Shown here one piece after another: positions 1 to 9,700 of a DNA stretch of 64,000 bases; within the stretch, counting starts at the first letter, position 1, and each line of letters starts with the position of its first letter. The stretch is from Cystobacter fuscus (GTDB taxonomy: Bacteria > Myxococcota > Myxococcia > Myxococcales > Myxococcaceae). A model generated the notes under the pieces. The model worked only from the letters and a program-made list of their open reading frames with translations, was not told the DNA's origin and did not search any database. The stretch is taken from contig NZ_CP022098.1 in the NCBI RefSeq assembly GCF_002305875.1, positions 6,758,001 through 6,822,000 of the forward strand, written 5' to 3'. The position numbers and the translations under genes are program-made.

Positions 1-1376
1 GTCTGCCGCACCCGCCGGTCTTCCTCGGACAGCCCCACCTCCTTGAGCAGCTCCGGGGACATCTCGCCGCCGTGCGAGCCCGCCACCTTGGCGAGCCGGT
101 CCACCTGATCCAACGACAGCCCGAGCGCCTTGCCCACCTCGCGCAGCGCCAGCCGTCCCCGGTAGCAGATGACCTCGCACACCATGCCCGCACGGTGCCG
201 GCCATGCTTCTCGTAGACGTATTGCAGCACCTCCTCGCGCCGCTCGTGCTCGAAGTCCACGTCGATGTCCGGGGGCTCCTTGCGCTCCATGCTCAGGAAG
301 CGCTCGAAGAGCAGCCCCATGCGCACCGGATCGATCGCCGTGACGCCCAGCGCGTAGCACACCGCCGAGTTGGCCGCGCTCCCGCGCCCCTGGCAGAGGA
401 TGCCCTTGGAGCGCGCGAAGCGGACGATGTCCCAGATGGCCAGGAAGTAGCCCGCGAAGTCCAGGGCGGCGATGAGCTTCAGCTCGTGTTCGATCTGCTT
501 CACTACCTCGGGCGGCACGCCGGAGGGGTAGCGCACCTGGAGCCCCTGGTACGTCAGCTCGCGCAGCCACGTGGACGTCGAGTGTCCCGGAGGGAGATCC
601 TCCTCGGAGAAGTGGTAGCGCAGTCCATCCAGCGTGGCGTGGCAGCGGCCCGCCAGCTCCAGCGTGCGCTCCAGGGCCTCGGGACAATCGGCGAACAGCC
701 GGGCCATCTCCTCGGGCCCCTTGAGCGTGCGCTCCGCGTTGGGCAGGCGCCGCGTGCCGAGCTGTCCCAGCGTCGTCTTGTAGCGGATGGCCGTGAGCAC
801 GTCCTGCAGGGGCTGGCGGGCGCGGTGGTGCGTGTGCACGTCGTTGTGCGCGCACAGCGGCGCGCCCAGCTCCCGCGCGAGGCTCCGGGCCTGGGCCACG
901 CGGGCCTCGTCCCCCGAGGACAGCGTGCGGCACACGCCCACGTAGAAGCGATCGGCGAAGGACTCGGCCAGCGGGGCCACCTGCGCGGTGGGCACCGGGT
1001 ACGGGAGCATCGCCAGGAGCCCCTCGTTGCCCTCGGCCAGCTCGCGCCAGGGCAGGCCCGCCTCGCCCTTGGGGTGCAACATCCGGCTCTTGGAGATGAG
1101 CCGGCTGAGGTGGGCATAGCCACGCGCGTCCTGGGCGTACACCACCACCCGGGGCCCATCCATCAGCGTCAGCTCGCTGGCGAGCACGTACTTGAGGCCC
1201 GCCGCCCGCGCCGCCAGGTGCGCCTTCACCGCGCCATAGAGTCCATCCCCATCCGCCAACGCCACCGCCGCCAGCCCCCGCTCGGCCGCCGAGAGGATCA
1301 ACTCCTCGGGGTGCGAGGCGCCCCGGAGGAACGAGAAGTTCGATCGGCACAGCAGCTCGGCGTACACGCCCGCCAC
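1..1376 (-). CDS. dnaE2: Error-prone DNA polymerase DnaE2 (C-family), 3' part outside the window
   Basis: The minus strand is open from a GTG at 1376 to the window edge, giving about 458 N-terminal residues of a C-family DNA polymerase. An in-frame stop lies seven codons upstream, so the GTG (or another GTG three codons later) is the start. The N-terminus, YAELLCRSNFSFLRGASHPE, is the PHP-domain opening typical of the DnaE2/ImuC type rather than replicative DnaE1. The polymerase-core motif PPDIDVDFEHERR, carrying two of the catalytic aspartates, lies near 285-240 in window coordinates. DnaE2 enzymes carry out mutagenic translesion synthesis, usually with ImuA and ImuB; those partners are not in the window. 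The C-terminal part and any OB domain cannot be judged. Confidence 0.9.
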   Translation of the reverse strand, partial: MAGVYAELLCRSNFSFLRGASHPEELILSAAERGLAAVALADGDGLYGAVKAHLAARAAGLKYVLASELTLMDGPRVVVYAQDARGYAHLSRLISKSRMLHPKGEAGLPWRELAEGNEGLLAMLPYPVPTAQVAPLAESFADRFYVGVCRTLSSGDEARVAQARSLARELGAPLCAHNDVHTHHRARQPLQDVLTAIRYKTTLGQLGTRRLPNAERTLKGPEEMARLFADCPEALERTLELAGRCHATLDGLRYHFSEEDLPPGHSTSTWLRELTYQGLQVRYPSGVPPEVVKQIEHELKLIAALDFAGYFLAIWDIVRFARSKGILCQGRGSAANSAVCYALGVTAIDPVRMGLLFERFLSMERKEPPDIDVDFEHERREEVLQYVYEKHGRHRAGMVCEVICYRGRLALREVGKALGLSLDQVDRLAKVAGSHGGEMSPELLKEVGLSEEDRRVRQ

Positions 1377-1648
1377 CCTACTGAGCAGCCGTTCAGGCGG
1401 AAGGTCCGCCCCAGTAGGTATGGACAGGATACCCGGTGTGTCTCGTCACTTCGGAAGTGGGCCTGGCGGATCCGACTTCCGTTCCACCACCAGAAGACGC
1501 AGCGCCCAATACGCGAGCCATGGGGCGATGAGCAACGCGAGAAAGACGACACCACGAACCCTGATCCCGCGAGCAGCCACGGATGTCGCCAGGACGGCGG
1601 GGCTCGCCGCGGGCAGTCGCATGTGCGTGGACTAGAGTGCCGGTGCCC

Positions 1649-2971
1649 ATGACACTCCGCCATCCCTGGTCTTCCGCCTGCCTGCGCGCCTTCCTGTGGT
1701 TGCTCCTCGCGTCAGGGTGCGCAACGACGCGGGTCGTGAACCTGGACATCGGACAGGGAGCGCCCATCACCTACAAGCCTGTCGACACCCAGCCGATCAA
1801 GATAGAGGGATCGGAGTTCAAGACCGCTGTCGCGCAGCTCGTGCTCGACATGAAGCTGGACCTGGGTCTCGAGTACTCGAAGCAGGGAGACCGACTCTCA
1901 TTGCTCGCGTCCGCCAGCACCGGTGGGATCGTGGACGGAGCTCACGGTCGCACGGTGCCCCCTTCATCTGAGCGGATGTGCCAACAGCAGAGCGATCCGA
2001 AGGGGTGCCTGAGCCTGCTCACAGGTGGAGCCACGAAGGAGCTCGCGGAGCGGCGCATGATGGCGCTCTTCTTCGCCTTCGACACCGTCTGGGACGGGGT
2101 AGAGGAGGCGGTGGGCGACCTGACGAATCCGGCCGCCCTCCGCGCGATGGTTGTATCAATGGTCGGAACCGCGCTCGTCATGCTCGTTGCACCCGAGCCC
2201 ATCACGAAGCTCATCGCGATTGGGCTGACGGCATCCCTGATTGCGTATCTCGGCACCGGTCCCGTGTGGAACCTCGGGCAGGGATTCCTGCGGCTCATGG
2301 AAGAAGCGAAGAACGCCCACGACATCTCGGAACTGGAGGATTCCGGGCACCGTTTCGGGAAGGTGCTCGGGGACAACGGTGCTCGTGTCCTGGTCATCGT
2401 CGCCTTGGCCGCGCTTGGCGGCGAGAACGCCATGGCCGCGCGGGGAGCGAAGATGCCGGGGTTCACTCGAGCGGCTTTGCGAGCGCAAACCGAAGGAGGC
2501 TTCCAGCTATCGGGGGCGCTGGCGGGCGAGGTGCAGTCCATCGCCCTTTCTTCCGCGTCGGTGCTGAACGTCGCGCTCGCTCCGACAGCTGTCGCAGCGG
2601 TTGCGATGGGGCCCGGAAGCGCCATTCAGGGAGATCCCGAGGGCAACATCCACCACATCTGCACGGACAAAAACGAGGTTTCCGAAGCATCGGGTGGCCC
2701 GTGGACACCGCAGTTCGAACGGGTCTTCAATCGGGCCGGTATGACGTTGGACGATCTGGCGAACAGAGTGCGTATCCAATCGCATCAGGGTCCGCACCCA
2801 CGTGAGTACCACGAGGAAGTGCTTCAGCGTATCACCAGCGCCACACAAGGCTGTCGAGGCAAGGCGCAGTGCCGGGCTGCATTGGTGGAAGAGCTGTCGA
2901 AGATCGCCAAAGAACTCTCCACGGCAGGTACCAAGCTGCGTAAGCTCGTCACGAAGAAAGCCGAGGAGTGA
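1649..2971 (+). CDS. SitA-like AHH-nuclease polymorphic toxin lipoprotein
   Basis: 440-aa lipoprotein toxin candidate. The N-terminus has a basic stretch, a hydrophobic core and a lipobox ending LASGC, so it should be exported and lipid-anchored. The middle holds hydrophobic helices. The C-terminus holds an AHH-type HNH-like nuclease domain: a HHICTDKNEV motif (HH at 335-336), then GGPWTPQFE, RAGM and GHxGPHPxEYH-like signatures ending near residue 390. Myxobacterial SitA lipoproteins of this form are handed to neighbouring kin by outer-membrane exchange, and the adjacent SitI protein protects the producer. The immunity gene starts 2 bp after the stop. I chose ATG 1649 because it starts directly at the signal peptide; in-frame GTGs lie just upstream. 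A second toxin with the same AHH module is at 53547-54839. The SitA5 subfamily name is from memory and unverified. Confidence 0.75.
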   Translation: MTLRHPWSSACLRAFLWLLLASGCATTRVVNLDIGQGAPITYKPVDTQPIKIEGSEFKTAVAQLVLDMKLDLGLEYSKQGDRLSLLASASTGGIVDGAHGRTVPPSSERMCQQQSDPKGCLSLLTGGATKELAERRMMALFFAFDTVWDGVEEAVGDLTNPAALRAMVVSMVGTALVMLVAPEPITKLIAIGLTASLIAYLGTGPVWNLGQGFLRLMEEAKNAHDISELEDSGHRFGKVLGDNGARVLVIVALAALGGENAMAARGAKMPGFTRAALRAQTEGGFQLSGALAGEVQSIALSSASVLNVALAPTAVAAVAMGPGSAIQGDPEGNIHHICTDKNEVSEASGGPWTPQFERVFNRAGMTLDDLANRVRIQSHQGPHPREYHEEVLQRITSATQGCRGKAQCRAALVEELSKIAKELSTAGTKLRKLVTKKAEE

Positions 2972-2973
2972 AC

Positions 2974-4221
2974 ATGGAGCAACGCTTCTTTGACTTGTGG
3001 GTCGACGTGTACGTTCCCGGCCGCTGGTATCTCGCAGAGCCTGCTACCTCGTCGGGAGAAGAGATAGAAGACCCGTGGATGTTCTCGGCGGGAAGACCCG
3101 TCGCGGCTCCAGGGCCCCTACGAATCCCCATCTTCAAGCCTGGCAAGCCGCTCGACATCGAGTTTGCCGGCGTGGGCAATACACCCGTTGTCAACGAACG
3201 GGTAGCGTCGGTGTTTCGCGAGATGGCACCGAACGATGTGCAGCTCTTTCCAGTCGAGGTCGAAGGGCAAGCCGACCCCTATTACATCCTGAACGTCACA
3301 CGAGAGATTCGGTGCATCGACGACGCGGCCTGTGAGGAGGTGCAATACTTCACCCAAGACGATGTGCGGTCTGATCTGGCGGGTCAGTATCGATCGGTAA
3401 TGGGCCTGCGCATCGACACGTCGAAGGTCGGAGAGGCCCGCGTGTTCCGGCTTTGGGGCTACTACCATCCGATCATCGTCGATGCGAGCATCAAGGAGGC
3501 TCTGGAACGAACGGGAATTTCGGGAGGCCGGTTCGTTGAGGTCACTGGCCCCAAGGCCGTAGCAACTGGCGGCAATCTGTTGCCCGAGACGCACAAGAAC
3601 CCCGAGCTGCTGCGGCAGGTGGAATCTGCTCGGAAAGCCGCCTTCCGCAATCTTGGGGAGTTGAGTGAGGAAAGTATCACCCCGATTGTTCCGTATGGTG
3701 ATACATGGCCGAGCGCTCGGCAGGCGTGGCGCATCATCCGGCGTCCAAATGGATGGACCTTGTGCGTAAGCGATGGGCTTTCAGATCCGTTCCATGGCAG
3801 CACGGATCCGTCATGCGGCTACGGTCTCGAACTCGCCATCGAAACAGACGAACCTGTCACCGATGATGGGGGATGGACGCTCCTGTTGCTGAGGCGGGTT
3901 TCCGACGAAGTGGCGCAGCACGAGCACTTGAGCAAGGCTCTCTTGAAAGGAGTCTTGTCGATGGAGGTCCCAGGCAAGGACATGCCCGAACCACTCGTGA
4001 CAAGGGATGAACGAGTGGGAGTGTTGCTCGGCGTGGAGGCCACCACGCTGCCCACCTCTTTTCCCACGCCGGCCGGAGATGTTCGCTTGGTGACTGTCAA
4101 GGCACTGCTGCCCAAGGAGTTGGCGTTCCTCCTGGAGCGAGGCAAAGCGGAACTGCTTCGCCGACTTGCGGAAAGTGGCGAGCCACATCTATCTCGCTCG
4201 TGGAGGAAGCCAGTCGTGTGA
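2974..4221 (+). CDS. Two-domain immunity protein (Imm11-type plus SuFu-like C-terminal domain)
   Basis: 415-aa cytoplasmic protein, probable antidote to the toxin just upstream. Residues about 1-190 match the Imm11 (DUF1629) type and align well with the 188-aa immunity protein at 54856-55422 (shared REIRCIDDA-CEEVQY core, GxRID-KVG-AR-FR-WG and RFVEV segments). Residues about 205-415 are an extra domain with a suppressor-of-fused-like pattern: a GLSDPF strand, GYGLELAIET, a central helical stretch, then a TPAGDVRLVTVKALLPKEL segment. SuFu domains are known immunity modules in polymorphic toxin systems. ATG 2974 has GAGGAG five bases upstream and the gene is translationally coupled to the toxin. 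The fusion may give protection against two toxin classes (inference). Confidence 0.72.
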   Translation: MEQRFFDLWVDVYVPGRWYLAEPATSSGEEIEDPWMFSAGRPVAAPGPLRIPIFKPGKPLDIEFAGVGNTPVVNERVASVFREMAPNDVQLFPVEVEGQADPYYILNVTREIRCIDDAACEEVQYFTQDDVRSDLAGQYRSVMGLRIDTSKVGEARVFRLWGYYHPIIVDASIKEALERTGISGGRFVEVTGPKAVATGGNLLPETHKNPELLRQVESARKAAFRNLGELSEESITPIVPYGDTWPSARQAWRIIRRPNGWTLCVSDGLSDPFHGSTDPSCGYGLELAIETDEPVTDDGGWTLLLLRRVSDEVAQHEHLSKALLKGVLSMEVPGKDMPEPLVTRDERVGVLLGVEATTLPTSFPTPAGDVRLVTVKALLPKELAFLLERGKAELLRRLAESGEPHLSRSWRKPVV

Positions 4222-4325
4222 GGCTGCGGCCCCCTTGCTGGGCTTAGGCGACTCAAAGCCCCTGCCCCCTTCCCTGCTTGAGCACAAGCCCGCCCACTCC
4301 GACCCGATGGCCGCCTTTACATGCC

Positions 4326-4355
4326 TTGACAGATATATGCCCCACTCGGCATATA
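4326..4355 (+). promoter_or_regulatory. ArsR-operon promoter overlapped by an 8+8 bp palindromic operator
   Basis: TTGACA at 4326-4331 is a perfect -35 hexamer. CATATA (4350-4355) or TATAAA (4352-4357) serves as -10 after an 18-20 bp spacer. TATATGCC (4334-4341) and GGCATATA (4348-4355) form a perfect inverted repeat with a 6-bp spacer that covers the spacer and -10. A bound ArsR dimer there would block polymerase, the usual autorepression mode. The start codon at 4362 lies about 7 bases past the -10, so the transcript is probably leaderless. Confidence 0.6.
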
Positions 4356-4361
4356 AAGGTC

Positions 4362-4718
4362 ATGATGAGCGCGTTCGAAGTCGTGGCGGAGCCCAACCGC
4401 CGCCGCATCCTGGATCTGCTGCGCGAGGGGCGCCGCCCCGTCGGGGAGTTGGTGGACCGACTCGGGCTGACGCAACCCACCGTGTCCAAGCACCTGCGCG
4501 TGCTCAAGGATGCTCGGCTGGTGGACGTGGAGCAGGACGCCCAGCGGCGGCTCTACCGCCTGCGTCCGGAGCCCCTCTCCGAGCTGGACGACTGGCTCAC
4601 GCCGTACCGCGAACTCTGGTCCCGGCGACTCGATGCGCTCGAGCGCCACCTGGACACCATGGCGGACGACCCGCCCGCCCCCACCCGCCGGAGCCCGGCC
4701 CCAAGGAGGAAGCCATGA
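4362..4718 (+). CDS. ArsR-family winged-helix transcriptional repressor
   Basis: 118-aa helix-turn-helix protein with the compact ArsR/SmtB fold. The recognition region reads LGLTQPTVSKHLRVLKDARLV, preceded by AEPNRRRILDLL. There is no obvious metal-binding cysteine motif, so it belongs to the metal-independent group that is commonly paired with an SRPBCC/AHSA1 gene. That gene follows with a 4-bp ATGA overlap, indicating translational coupling. ATG 4362 follows the -10 box almost directly; a second ATG at 4365 is also possible. The palindrome over its own promoter suggests autoregulation. The C-terminal tail is Pro/Arg-rich and probably disordered. Confidence 0.9.
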   Translation: MMSAFEVVAEPNRRRILDLLREGRRPVGELVDRLGLTQPTVSKHLRVLKDARLVDVEQDAQRRLYRLRPEPLSELDDWLTPYRELWSRRLDALERHLDTMADDPPAPTRRSPAPRRKP

Positions 4719-5539
4719 AGCATGGAACCCTGACGACCCGGGGCGACCGCGTCGAACTCCGGTTCGAGCGTCGTCTCGCCCACCCACCCGAGAAGGTCTG
4801 GCGCGCACTCACCGACGGCCAGGAACTGGCCCACTGGTTCCCCGCGCGCATCGAGGGCGCCCGCCAGAGCGGCGCCGAGCTGCGCTTCTTCTTCGCGGAA
4901 GGCGAGCCGGGCACCGGGAAGATCTCGGTGTTCGATCCGCCGCGCGTCCTCGAATACACGTGGGACGGAGACCTCCTGCGGTGGGAGTTGCACCCCGAGG
5001 GCACGGGCTGCCTGCTCGTCTTCACCACCCTTCCCGGTGACCGCGCCCACGTCGCCCGCGACACCACGGGCTGGCACTTCTGCCTCGACAACCTGGAGGC
5101 GGCGATCGCCGGGAATCCCGCCGCCGGGTTCGACAAGGAGCGCTTCTCCGCGCTCAACGCGGAGTACGCCGCGCGCTTCGGCCTGGGCAGCTTCCCCGCC
5201 TTCATGACGGGCCCGGCCAACCGCGTCGCGGAGGCCTCGCTGCGCCTGCCGGGCGTCGAGTCCTTCGTGTTCAACGGCGCCGATGGCACCCAGCTCACCC
5301 TCTGCCACGCGAGGAGCGACGCGGATACCGGCGAGCACTGGCGGGACTTCGACGAGTATCTCACCGTCCTCGAGGGCTGCTACGTGTTGACCATCAATGG
5401 GATGGAGATCCAGCTCGACGCCGGCCGCGAGTTCGTCGTCCCCAAGGGCGCGCGAATCTCGGGACGGTTCGCCGCTGGTACGCGCACCCTCCATGCCTTC
5501 GGCGGCCGGGGTCTCGAGCGGGCCAGGCCCCAGGTATAG
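4715..5539 (+). CDS. SRPBCC (AHSA1-type) and cupin fusion protein
   Basis: 274-aa cytoplasmic protein with two parts. Residues about 8-145 are an SRPBCC/AHSA1 hydrophobic-pocket domain (FERRLAHPPEKVWRALTD, ELAHWFPARIE, VFDPPRVLEYTW, then a WHFCLDNLEAA helix). Residues about 170-270 are cupin-like: a short beta-barrel with LTVLEGCYVLTINGMEIQLDAGREF and a VVPKG turn. AAGGAGGA at 4703-4710 is a strong ribosome site four bases before the ATG. It is co-transcribed with the upstream ArsR repressor and is therefore likely derepressed when that regulator senses a small ligand. The combination suggests binding or sensing of a small hydrophobic molecule. No catalytic residues are evident and no substrate can be named. 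Confidence 0.8.
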   Translation: MKHGTLTTRGDRVELRFERRLAHPPEKVWRALTDGQELAHWFPARIEGARQSGAELRFFFAEGEPGTGKISVFDPPRVLEYTWDGDLLRWELHPEGTGCLLVFTTLPGDRAHVARDTTGWHFCLDNLEAAIAGNPAAGFDKERFSALNAEYAARFGLGSFPAFMTGPANRVAEASLRLPGVESFVFNGADGTQLTLCHARSDADTGEHWRDFDEYLTVLEGCYVLTINGMEIQLDAGREFVVPKGARISGRFAAGTRTLHAFGGRGLERARPQV

Positions 5540-5646
5540 GGGGGTGCTCCAGGTGTCGTAAAGGACCCAGGAAGGGTGTTCGCGCCTTTCGTTCCCCCTT
5601 CCGAGACACTAAGGTGCCCGCCCCAACGACAGACACTGGAGTGTTC

Positions 5647-6753
5647 ATGCGAAACCCCCGAACCCCGCTCCCGACGCTCGCGCTGCTGACCCTGCTGTCA
5701 TCGGCTGTCACCGCGTGTGGGGGAGGAAGTGGCAACAACAACCCCCCACCCACCGGGCCCCAACCGAACGCGTGCATCAAGCTCGATGTCACCAGCGGGA
5801 CGACCCTCACCGCCCAGGAGGGCAAGGTGGTGGTGAACTTCCGGGTGCTCGACTGCCTGGACAGGCCCCTGGCGAGTCAGGTTCCGTCGAACGCCTTCGA
5901 GATCTTCGAGCGTGACCGCCGCATCTCCTCCGAGAGCCAGTTGAAGATCGTTCCGGAGCCCAAGCATTTCGCCAGCTATTCCGTCCTGCTGCTGGATGTC
6001 AGCGGCAGTATGTCCCAGCAACTTCCGGGACTCGTGGAATCCGCGGCCCGCTTCATCCGCATCCTCATCCCCGAGGGAACCGCCCCGGAGGCCACCGTCC
6101 ATCGCATCGCCATCTATGCCTTCGACGGTGAGATCAAGAAGCTGTCTGACTTCTCCGCGGATGCCAATGCATTGATCGGCACCACGCTCGCGAAGATCCG
6201 CGACGAGCAGAGCTGCAAGGCCAACCTGATCTGCCAGGACTCCCGGACACGTTTGAACGGCGCGCTGAAGCAGGGCATCGACGACGTGAAGGTCGCCCGG
6301 GACGCGGGCAAGAGCGCGGGCCTGGATTTCACCACCGCGAGCGTGGTGCTCTTCACGGACGGCCGCGACACGATCAACGTTCCGACCGAGGCGGAGGCCC
6401 AGGAGGCGGTGAACAAGAGCGATGCGAACATCTTCGCCATCGGCCTCAAGGGCGCCGACATGGACACCCAGAGCGTCAAGAGCCTGCAGGGCTTCGGCAA
6501 GAGTGGCTTCGGGCTGGCCGAGAAGCTCGAGGATCTCGGAAGCAAGTTCGAGTCGATCGCCGGCAACATCCGCAACATCTCCAACAGCTACTTCCAACTG
6601 CGCTACTGCTCGCCGCTGGAGAGCAACCGGAACAAGCTCACCATCAAGGTGAGCCACGAGGGCGTGACCGCGCAGAAGGATTTGACGTTCGACGTCGCCC
6701 GCTCCGTGGGAGGCACCTGCTCGGTGGACAGCGGCGGGACGGGCACCCCGTAA
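5647..6753 (+). CDS. VWA-domain lipoprotein
   Basis: 368-aa predicted lipoprotein. A signal peptide ends at a lipobox (SAVTAC), followed by a Gly/Asn/Pro-rich spacer. Residues about 110-315 form a von Willebrand factor A domain with an intact metal-ion-dependent adhesion site: DVSGSMS with D117, a downstream Thr, and VVLFTDGRDT. The rest is a short beta-rich tail with Cys residues near the C-terminus. VWA lipoproteins are surface or periplasmic metal-dependent protein-binding modules; no partner is visible here. ATG 5647 was chosen because it begins the signal peptide; a GTG or ATG further upstream would add uncharged residues. It is convergent with the giant kinase gene and appears to stand alone. 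Confidence 0.85.
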   Translation: MRNPRTPLPTLALLTLLSSAVTACGGGSGNNNPPPTGPQPNACIKLDVTSGTTLTAQEGKVVVNFRVLDCLDRPLASQVPSNAFEIFERDRRISSESQLKIVPEPKHFASYSVLLLDVSGSMSQQLPGLVESAARFIRILIPEGTAPEATVHRIAIYAFDGEIKKLSDFSADANALIGTTLAKIRDEQSCKANLICQDSRTRLNGALKQGIDDVKVARDAGKSAGLDFTTASVVLFTDGRDTINVPTEAEAQEAVNKSDANIFAIGLKGADMDTQSVKSLQGFGKSGFGLAEKLEDLGSKFESIAGNIRNISNSYFQLRYCSPLESNRNKLTIKVSHEGVTAQKDLTFDVARSVGGTCSVDSGGTGTP

Positions 6754-6783
6754 CGGCCAGCTCCCCGCGTGGGGGGCCCGCCC

Positions 6784-9700
6784 TCAGGACGCGGCGGCCT
6801 CGCGCCGCAGGGGGAGCTCCAGGGTGGCCGTGGCGCCCCTACCGGGGCCCTCGCTGTCCAGCCGGAGGCGGCCCCCCATCAACTGCGCCGCCAGCACGCT
6901 CGAGTGCAGGCCGAAGCCGTGGCCGTCCTTGCGCGTGGTGAAGCCGTGCGAGAAGAGCTTCTCGCGCACCCCCGGCGCGATGCCCATACCGTTGTCCACC
7001 ACCTGGATGCGCGCCACGGCTCCATCCGAGGACAGCCGCACGTGCAGCACCCGCTGGTCCTCGGGCAGCACATCCAGCGCGTTCCTCGCGTTGCTCAGCA
7101 GGTTGATGAGGATCTGCAACACCTTGTGCTTGTCCACCTGCACCTTGGGCAGCACCGCCACCTCGCGGATGATGGACACGCCGTGGCGCTTGAGCGAACC
7201 CATCTGGATGCGCAGGGCGTCGTCTATCAACTGCGCCAGATCGCACTCCACCTCCAGCACCGACGTCTTCGCATACGTCTGCTGCACCTGGACGATGGCG
7301 CGGATGTGCTCGATGTGCCGGGCCATCGTCTCCACGTCGCCCATCAGCTTCTCCTGCTCGCGCAGCAGCTCGGCGGACAGGCTGGCGAGGTAGTCCGGTA
7401 GCTGGACGCCTCGTGGATCCCGGGTGAGGAAGTCCACCAGATCATCGCGGTTGTCCAGCAGCAGGGCCGAGGCCTGTTTCACCCGGCCCACGCGCGAGGA
7501 ACCGACGGACCGCCGCATCAGCTCGACGTTGATGACGGCGCTGGTGAGCACGTTGCCCACGTTGTGCAGCACGTTGGAGGCCACCTCGGTCATCCCCACC
7601 TCACGCGCCGTGTCCACCAGCCGGGCCTGGGCCTCCTTCAACTCGCGCGTGCGATCCTCCACGCGCTGCTCCAGCTCGTCGTTGGCGCGGCGCAGGGCCG
7701 CCTCTCCCTTCTGGATGTCCTCGTACAGCCGCGCGTTCTCGAGGGAGATGGCGGCCTGGGAGGCGATATGGCTCAACAACGCGATGCGGGCCGGACCGAA
7801 GGCGTTGGTGGCCAGATTGTTCTCCAGGTACAGCACCCCGGCGAAGACCTCCTGCCGCATCAACGGCAGGCACAGCACCGAGCGGACCGTACCGCACCGC
7901 AGGTACTCATCCGTCGAGAACGGATGGGGCTGGGTGGCATCGTCGATGCGCACGTGCTCCTGGGTGCGTTTGACATAGGCGATGAGCGTCCACGGCAACT
8001 GCTGGACGGCGCCGTCCGGCGCGGCGCCGGAGACGGCCGCGACCGAGAGGGTGTCGCCGCCAGGCAGCAGCAGGGCACCGCGCTGGGCGCCGGCGTTCTC
8101 GATGGCCACCTGCATCAGGGTGGCCGCCAGCCGCTCCAGCACGATCTCCCGGGAAATGGCCTGCTGGGCCTTCACCACCGTGAGCGCGTCGATCTGGGTG
8201 GAGTCCGTGCTGCTGGTGATGTCCTCGGCGCCGGTGCGCACGGGCGGTGCAAGACCCGGCCACCGGGCATCCATCTGCTGCACCTTGCCCCGGGCGCCCC
8301 AGTGCAGGTACGCCGTCCGGGCCTCGCGCGCGAAGGCCAGGGCCAGGGTGGGTGACTGCCGCGCCCGCCAGAAGTTCGCCGCGAGCTCCGCCGCCATGCC
8401 CACGTAGTGGATGAAGCCGTTCTCGCGGGCGGCGCGAAGGGCCTCTTCGTAGACGCGGTTGGCCGCATCCGTCGGATCCGTGAGGCGGGTCAGCTCGGCG
8501 AACACCATCCGCTCGGGAGCGCGGAAGGTCTCGGGGCAGCTCTCCACCCACTCCACGAGCTGCGCGTGGTGTTGCCGGATCTCCGCCAGGGACTTCTCCC
8601 GTGCCTCCGCCCCCTGCTCCTCGCAGCACGCGGCCAGCGACAGCGCCCGGAAGAGGTGGAAGTCCAGCATGTTGATGCTGATCTTCAAGACCCAGAGCAC
8701 CCCCACCGCCTGATCCGCGGACGCGAGCGCCTCCGCGTAGGCGCCGCACATGTAGCGGGACCGGAGCCGGGTGATGAAATAGGCACTGCGGATGGCGGAC
8801 ATGCGCGTGGACGTGAGGTTCGCCTCGAACGCCTTCTCGTCGAAGCCCTCCCCGCTCAGCGTGTCGAACGAGAGCGAGTTGCCGCGCAACTGCTGCACGT
8901 AGCGTTGATAGACGCGGAGGATGTCCTGTGCATCCACGTTCCCGGCCTTGCGCGCGAAGTCGGCTCGCACGACCGAGTCCTGATAGACGTCGTCCAGGTT
9001 GTTCCCCATGACGATGCGGTTCAGGATGATGGACATGATGCTGTAACAGGCCGTCAGGATCTCACGGGTCTGGACCGAATGATGGAAGGCGCCGAGGGTG
9101 ATCTCCTGGGTGACGGAGAAGGGCTGGCTCCAGTAACTGATGTACTGAAGGCTGTAGAGGACATTGGACCGTCGATGGGACAGGTTGTAGCGCTCGACGA
9201 ACTCGCGGGCGAGCATGCCCAGCGCATAGCCCTCCCGGTATTGCTTGAAGAAGGGGCCGGCCACCACTCCCAACCAGCTGAAGCCGGGCACGGACGACTC
9301 CGTGAAGCCGTGACGCAGGGAGAGGACGACCATCCGGCTCAGGACGATGACGAGCAGGTGGATGTTGGTGAAGTACGCCGGCGCGAAGAGCGAACACAGG
9401 GCGATCATCTTCATCTTCACGTCCGGATCGACCATGGGCGGAAGGTCGATGAGGCTCGCGATGGGACGCGTCCCGAGCAGCGCCCAGACCTCCGCGTAGG
9501 CCTCGGCCGCCTCCTCCTGGGAAGGCTGTGCGGGAATCTCGATGCCCAGCAGGGCCAGACACTCCAGCATGCAGGCACAGGCCTCCTGGATGCGCCCCGT
9601 CCCGACGAAGATGTCATTGCGCACGTGGCAGGCGGCCACCATGTCCGCGAGGGTCCGTGCGCGGGGAGGGAGCTCCTCGGCCAGGCGGCTCGCCTCGGCG

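Noticed and set aside
72-1652. Long plus-strand open frame opposite dnaE2
   Set aside because: Its translation is low-complexity His/Gln/Arg-rich with no family features; it mirrors the codon bias of the polymerase gene on the other strand.
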